The notes beneath the pieces were generated by a model. It did no database searches. It saw only the letters and a list, made by a program, of their open reading frames with translations, and had not been told where the DNA came from. This document shows positions 59,309 through 64,000 of a stretch of DNA of 64,000 nt, piece by piece. Both the position numbers and the translations under genes were made by a program. The first letter of the stretch is position 1. Each line of letters opens with the position of its first letter. Source of the stretch: Tigriopus japonicus (Eukaryota > Arthropoda > Copepoda > Harpacticoida > Harpacticidae); contig CM021314.1 of the NCBI GenBank assembly GCA_010645155.1, positions 7,050,543 to 7,114,542 of the forward strand, written 5' to 3'.

Positions 59309-60440
59309 TTGTCGACTAATTCGGCCTCAAAAGTTCAATCAATGTCTTTGGAGTAATATTGAAAAAAGGGCGAATTTAATTTAGTTCAAATACCCCTGTG
59401 CTGGGGTGAGTGAGACCAACGTCACCACAGGGCAAAGTCCAGACAAAATCCAGAGATGAAGGGGTTGTATGAAGATCCATCTCCGACAAGTCAAATTGAA
59501 AGACCCAATTGGGAAGTGTACACCTCAACTCATTGAGGAACACAGCATATCAGCTGTTTGTTGTGGTTGTACTTTAAGTGTCTCCAAAAGAACGAGGAAA
59601 CAGAGGTTCATTTTGATGCAAAGCGCTCCTCTCGCTTTGCTTCACCTCACTTCTTCATCACATCAGACTCGAACCAGACAAAGCCGCGGGTGAGGAAACT
59701 CGCATGTTTTATCCTTATAACCATTTATTACATATCTTAAATTCTAGTGATAAAGGCCCATATGTTATGCAATTCGCAGTTATTTTACATATGTTGCTCA
59801 CAAAATGGCTTTTGAAACTCACAAGAAGCTTCCTTAGTTTGAGAAAAGTTAGCAATGACCAATGAGTTAAGTGTGAAGCAGGGTGAAAGTCGAATTTGCA
59901 ATCAATTTGCACAAATCATGCCACTAAAGATGGATCCAGTCGTTGGATCACAATATAAGATGGATTGAAGCCCTTCCATGAATATTTTTCGGTCAAAGGC
60001 TCGTTTTTGTTGTATTTTTTTCTCTTGCACTCCATGGTTTGTTCAGCATTTTTAAAGCTTCATGATTAAGCCACTGTCGCTAGGGTTTTGAGGACGATTC
60101 TTTCACTAATGGTGGACGTAGGAAAAACTAACTAGTGAGCTAAATTGATTTCAAGATTTATAACAAGAATTCGTGAATGCAAGCCAAACCAACACCAATG
60201 TGAAATGAGTTTTTATTCATTAGGGTTAAGCAAATGTTCATCAAGATTTCAAATTGGTACATCAAAGAGGAGAATTCCTGGCTATTCCTTATTTAAGTGA
60301 GTAGTATGTTTCTTTTTTTCTCAATGGAAAAACTTTCATTTTGCATTGATTTTGCAAATATTATTTCGAAATTTCATATTTCAAAAAGAATGACTCTAGT
60401 TAACAAGACAACTTAATATATTACAAAAATAAAAAAGGCA
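59309..60440. other. intergenic between PIKfyve and coiled-coil gene
   Basis: About 1.1 kb separate the coiled-coil stop codon (60441) from the PIKfyve start (59298). It must hold the PIKfyve promoter and 5' UTR and the upstream gene's 3' UTR (a minus-strand AATAAA lies at about 60217-60212). No further gene was seen. Confidence 0.45.
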
Positions 60441-62272
60441 TTATAAAAACATATTGATCACCATGTGAACAAGTTCATGGCATGCGGATGGGTCTTTGAC
60501 CGAGTCTGACTTGTCTGGTGCAACTTCAGTGTCTGTTTCCGGAGCAAAATCTGTTTGAGTTGTGACTGAAAGAGTGACTGGGTGATGAAATTCCGGTTCC
60601 TCGGGTTCGTTGTCCATCGAAATTTGTCGCGATGATGGTGTTGAAATTGTGGTACCTTCTTGCATTTCGATTCCAAGAGCCGCCACGTTTGTGCAAAAAT
60701 CATGGGTAAAACTGTCTTTTTTCCGCTCATAGGTGTTTTCCTTCAAGCTGTCCACTTGATCTTTCAATAGCTTTGTTTCCTCTAATATGTACTGTAATCC
60801 AGCTTCTTGTTGAGCAAATTTGATTAGTAGATCTTCAACCTGTCGCAAACGCAAGTCAAATGAGCCTGTACCCCCTTGAGAGTCGGGCTTGGCTGCGGTT
60901 TGAAGGGTAACTTTAAGCAGTGACACATCATCCTTGACTTCCTTCGTTTCGTCCAAGGCAAACTGGAAAGATGTCAATGTACCTTTAGTAATAGTTCTTA
61001 CTTGCTAGGCCTCTTCTTATTTTCTTGGCCTTACCTGAACTGATTCGCGAATTGTGGACATTTCTTTAATTTTCTCGGACATGCCCGTAATGACTGACTG
61101 AATGGAGCGAAAAGACAAATCTAATCGGGATATTTCATCTATAATTAGATTCACTTCCTGTTCGTGAGGATTCATTTTTGCCTCCTGGCCTTCAATCTTC
61201 GAACCCAACGCTGAAATTCGATTGAAAAGGTCCTCATTTTCATTCACCAAGGAGTCTCGCTCTTCTTCGGTGAGACGAACTTTAGCCTCCAGATCATGGC
61301 ATCGCTGAATTAGGTTATCCAGCTGATCCTGAAATTGGAAAAGAAAGGCGTTGAGCAACCCTGTCAAACTAGTTTCTTAGACGTCAAACGAGTTTTTCTA
61401 GAAGTTTCTGCTCATACAAGGGATACCCTGTTTTTCCAAACAAATCCTTACTGTTGGTTTGCTGGTGGTCGTGAACAATTGATAATGAAGTGATACGTGG
61501 AAGTCATATCAATTCTGATGTGGAAGGGCGTACCTTTTCAGCCGTACCCATCCGCAGAAATTAGTCTTACGGCCAATGACATACTCTCTGTTCCAGAGGT
61601 CGGCAACAGCTTTGGTGTCAGGGCCCCCAACCAAATTTGATGCTGTAAGATCAGGGGCCCACAAAACGGAAGCTAATGGGTGCAAAGGCACACAAAGTCA
61701 TTATCACAGGTCTTAGGGCCCATGGGTCTACCAAATTCACACCGAGGCCACAGGTGGATCGCGGCCCGCTGTTTGCCAACCCTTGCTCCAAGCTCTTTTG
61801 ATAGACTTTTGCATTGGGTACGAATCGAGGTTAAATTTACTTTAAAAGACTTGTGAAGTGTAGTGTATCTGAAGGCCAGGGGCCTGTTTTTTAAGTTTAC
61901 GTAAAAGGAAACCATCCACAACCAACTTGTCACGTCTTATTCTTAAGCCCTGTGGGTCTGAAAGTCCTAACTCTTTTGAGATCTAAAGCCTTGGCTTTCT
62001 TCAAAAATTCCCTGATTTGTATCAAGGTCGGGTCAAGAAAAGATCATAACAAAGCATTTTCCGGTCCAGATTTGCTGAACCCCTATCTTCCAATATCTCA
62101 CCTCCATCCCCCTCCTTAACCCCACTATACACAACACATACTGTATAAAAAAAAACATTTACTTCTCCTTTTTGCACTTAAGTTGGGGAGTAAGAAACTC
62201 ATCACAATTTGCATTTTTTTATTTCTAACATTCCCTTAAAAGGTTTAGATCTGAATGAAAGGTACTTACCAT
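60441..62272 (-). CDS. coiled-coil protein, unknown function
   Basis: Three inferred coding segments join in phase 0 to 272 residues. A lone ATG (62272-62270) sits directly before a strong donor (ATG|GTAAGT). Exon 61328-61035 opens DQLDNLIQRCHDLEAK after TTTCAG. Exon 60962-60441 opens FALDETKEVKDD after TTTCCAG. Residues ~2-150 are charged with heptad-like hydrophobic spacing (DSLVNENEDLFNRISALGSK), as in a parallel coiled coil. The C-terminal third is acidic and Ser/Thr-rich (MDNEPEEPEF, PETDTEVAPDK), probably disordered. There is no signal peptide or membrane segment, so it is likely cytoplasmic. The two larger exons are well supported by matched splice sites and phase. The ATG exon is inferred; an out-of-phase ATG nine bases earlier would give only a ten-codon frame. 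I recognise no family. Confidence 0.7.
61594..61785. mobile_element. small hAT-like MITE in intron 1 of the coiled-coil gene
   Basis: The left end CAGAGGTCGGCAACAG and the right end (reverse complement CAAGGGTTGGCAAACAG) are inverted. The interior has GGGCCCA and GCGGCCCGC motifs, like other animal hAT MITEs of the type that start CAGGGGTCGGCAAAC. The flanks CTCTGTTC and CTCCAAGC match poorly, so the duplication is lost or the ends are off. Confidence 0.55.
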
Positions 62273-62280
62273 GCTCTAGG

Positions 62281-62722
62281 CATAATTTTGAAGGCAGTGC
62301 AGATAATCCTCTGCCAGCACCAAAGAGTGTGTGTGAGGATGTGTTCAATTGCTGCTGCTAGAAAGGAAGCTTGAAAATCTTGTTTGGGGTGTAGTAGTTT
62401 GGCGTTCTGTGCACAGTCCGAAACAGGGTGGCGAATAATGACATTTTTGGTTTACCTCTTCCACACTGACTCAGCAATGAATGACTAAGACCCAAATGTT
62501 TTCGCAAATTCAAAGTTCGTCTAAAATGTCAGTTGACTCATATGCATTTTCTTGAGCCAAAGAGGGAAATTTTAACGAGGTTCAAGCACTTTTTAACGTT
62601 TTTAACATTCAGACATTTATAATAGACTTTTCCCTATCCCCTATTCGTCTCCCTTAGGGCAGTTCCAATATTGCTCTGTCGCCCTGAGGGTGAAAAGTAG
62701 AAGCCTAACCAAATGTTTGAAA
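62281..62722. other. upstream of the coiled-coil gene
   Basis: It probably contains the 5' UTR and promoter of the minus-strand coiled-coil gene. Nothing specific was recognised. Confidence 0.35.
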
Positions 62723-62724
62723 TA

Positions 62725-62899
62725 CAGTCAACTTCGGATATAAGGGACCCCGCGGGACCACCGAAATTCGTCCCTTATATCCGACTGTCCCTTATATCCG
62801 ACCGAAATTGCATGGAAATCTACCATCCGGACCTTCCAAAACAGTCCCTTATAAGCGAAAATCCCTTATATCCGGGTCCCTTATATCCGAAGTTGACTG
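62725..62899. mobile_element. pogo/Tigger-like MITE, 175 bp
   Basis: The 26-bp ends are perfectly inverted (CAGTCAACTTCGGATATAAG at the left) and are flanked by TA on both sides (62723-62724 and 62900-62901), as expected for the pogo branch of the Tc1/mariner group. The CAGTC start and the ATATAAGGGAC motif are typical of Tigger-like elements. Two further CCCTTATATCCGA motifs lie inside. It is too short to code for anything. Confidence 0.92.
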
Positions 62900-62901
62900 T
62901 A

Positions 62902-63215
62902 TAATGAACTAGAATTACAGCCATTAGCCAAGAAAAATACATGAAAAATACTAGGTTCTCTTCCTAAGGTATAAATACTAAGGTATATAAGCTCCAAATT
63001 TAAACTGACTTCTCTTATCCTTTGGTTATTTTCTCTTTTCATTTAAATAAACACAACCAAAACTTTAAAAACCTTGCTATCATTGAAAAAACTCTTTCCT
63101 CATGCTTGGTTGTCAGCTGAGGGATAGTAGTTTTTGCCATTGTACAAAATGTTATTATACAAAGTGTTACTATCCCCCCCCCCCCACCGTATTATCACTA
63201 GGGCCTGGATTTGAA
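62902..63215. other. intergenic, nothing recognised
   Basis: AT-rich, with a run of about 13 C at 63174-63186. Confidence 0.3.
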
Positions 63216-63440
63216 CTTGATTTTTAGGCTAAAAACTTGATTTTTAGGCTAAAAACTTGATTGAAAACTTAATCAAAATCGTAAAATAATTAATCAAAAT
63301 CGTAAAATAATTAATCAAAATCGTAAAATAATTAATCAAAATCGTAAAATAATTAATCAAAATCGTAAAATAATTAATCAAAATCGTAAAATAATTGATT
63401 AAATCATAAAATAATTGATCAAAACCATAAAAAATTGACT
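63216..63440. repeat. 20-bp and 21-bp tandem repeats
   Basis: Two copies of CTTGATTTTTAGGCTAAAAA (about 63218-63257) precede a 21-bp array from 63271. The array has about six exact units of AATCAAAATCGTAAAATAAT plus T, then two decayed ones. A minus-strand frame reading ILINYFT repeats is a by-product of the 21-bp period. Confidence 0.9.
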
Positions 63441-63654
63441 TCAATTTGGAAAAAAAGAAAAATCTGAAAATTCTGACGTTAAAACAACAGGTATATGAGT
63501 TCCAAAAATAAAAACAAAAGTCTAAGTCTATACGTTACAACAACAAGCAATAAGTCATAAGCTCCGTTCTCAACACCTTCTTTCATACCAAAGTCGAGCA
63601 TCTAAGGCGGCGACTTGACACAACACCGAAATTAGATCCGTTGTCCAAAATAAA

Positions 63655-63874
63655 GATATATTACGCGAACTATGTCTTCCCAGCTTTTGAATTCCGAAGA
63701 GTTTCGGAAGCTGAAGTGAGAATGACCCTAAGAAGCTAAAACTCCAAGAACTCATCACGGCTTGACGAAATCTCGAGCAGGACATTGAAGGAGGTGGGTG
63801 AGGCAGTTATCGGACGGCTAACTACGATCATCAACGAGTCCCTTTGTGCGGGGATATTCCTCGCACAAATATAA
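63655..63874 (+). pseudogene. non-LTR retrotransposon reverse transcriptase, N-terminal fragment
   Basis: One plus-strand frame reads FEFRRVSEAEVRMTL, then a TAA stop at 63737, then NSSRLDEIS, LKEVGEAVIG, TTIINESLCAGIF. This matches the start of the reverse-transcriptase domain in CR1/Jockey-like LINEs (a segment just before the first catalytic motif). It has no core YADD box within the window and breaks off around 63874. The stop and truncation mark it as a dead or partial copy. The class is assigned from remembered motif order. Confidence 0.7.
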
Positions 63875-64000
63875 ATAGCTATTTCTTTTACCCGGGTTAC
63901 ATTCTACCAGGGCCTGAGTAAGAGGAGAGGAGGAGAGAAAGTTGGTTGAGGGTAACTCGGAACCACTTAGTCAACCAGATTCTCTTCCGATTGAGTTGTT
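63875..64000. other. window edge, nothing recognised
   Basis: No continuation of the reverse-transcriptase frame was recognised. Confidence 0.3.

Noticed and set aside
63271..63400. CRISPR-like array
   Set aside because: Units are adjoining 21-mers without spacers, in a eukaryotic genome.
63244..63444. Frame of ILINYFT repeats
   Set aside because: Product of a 21-bp tandem repeat; there is no start context, and AT-rich non-coding sequence surrounds it.

Overview
The window is nuclear DNA of an animal, most likely an arthropod and plausibly a small-genome crustacean such as a copepod. The reasons are spliceosomal GT-AG introns (several only 68-78 bp), an eEF1A gene with a 5'-UTR intron, a metazoan-type PIKfyve gene, an ankyrin-type ZU5-ZU5-UPA protein, tRNA-derived SINEs and very many non-autonomous DNA transposons. 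The taxon is inferred from these features; no sequence search was possible. There are two assembly gaps (N runs at 6639-7506 and 44829-45065).

Genes, left to right. eEF1A (+, about 6.0-7.9 kb) has its central exon lost in a gap. Next is an uninterrupted 485-codon gene for an ankyrin-like ZU5-ZU5-UPA protein without ankyrin repeats (+, 8268-9725). A Tyr/Gln/Pro-rich tandem-repeat protein lies on the minus strand at 17.9-20.7 kb. A two-exon gene for a small secreted protein (+, 48503-49363) has a long 3' UTR that converges on the PIKfyve/Fab1 lipid kinase gene (-, 51443-59298; three coding exons whose lengths add up in frame to 1399 residues). A coiled-coil protein gene follows (-, 60441-62272). 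The last two lie head to tail on the minus strand.

The stretches 1-5.9 kb, 10-17 kb and 23-45 kb are gene-poor and dominated by mobile DNA. At least seven insertions have hAT-type hallmarks (short inverted ends plus an 8-bp target-site duplication, exact or nearly so) at 1656, 10265, 11248, 28579, 33726, 43131 and 57287; the ones at 14958, 25013 and 61594 are less certain. There are also foldback elements, a miniature LTR retrotransposon nested inside a foldback arm, a dead Tc1/mariner transposase, fragments of non-LTR reverse transcriptase, two different tRNA-derived SINEs and a pogo/Tigger-like MITE with perfect 26-bp ends. One hAT-type element sits in the first PIKfyve intron.

The recognisable genes do not form a pathway. 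They are housekeeping or structural: translation elongation, a membrane-skeleton-type adaptor, and endolysosomal phosphoinositide synthesis. I found no convincing new multi-gene system. The most unusual items are the stand-alone ankyrin-type supermodule gene, the Tyr-rich repeat protein, the nested miniature LTR element, and a hAT-type element that carries a minisatellite of about 30 bp.
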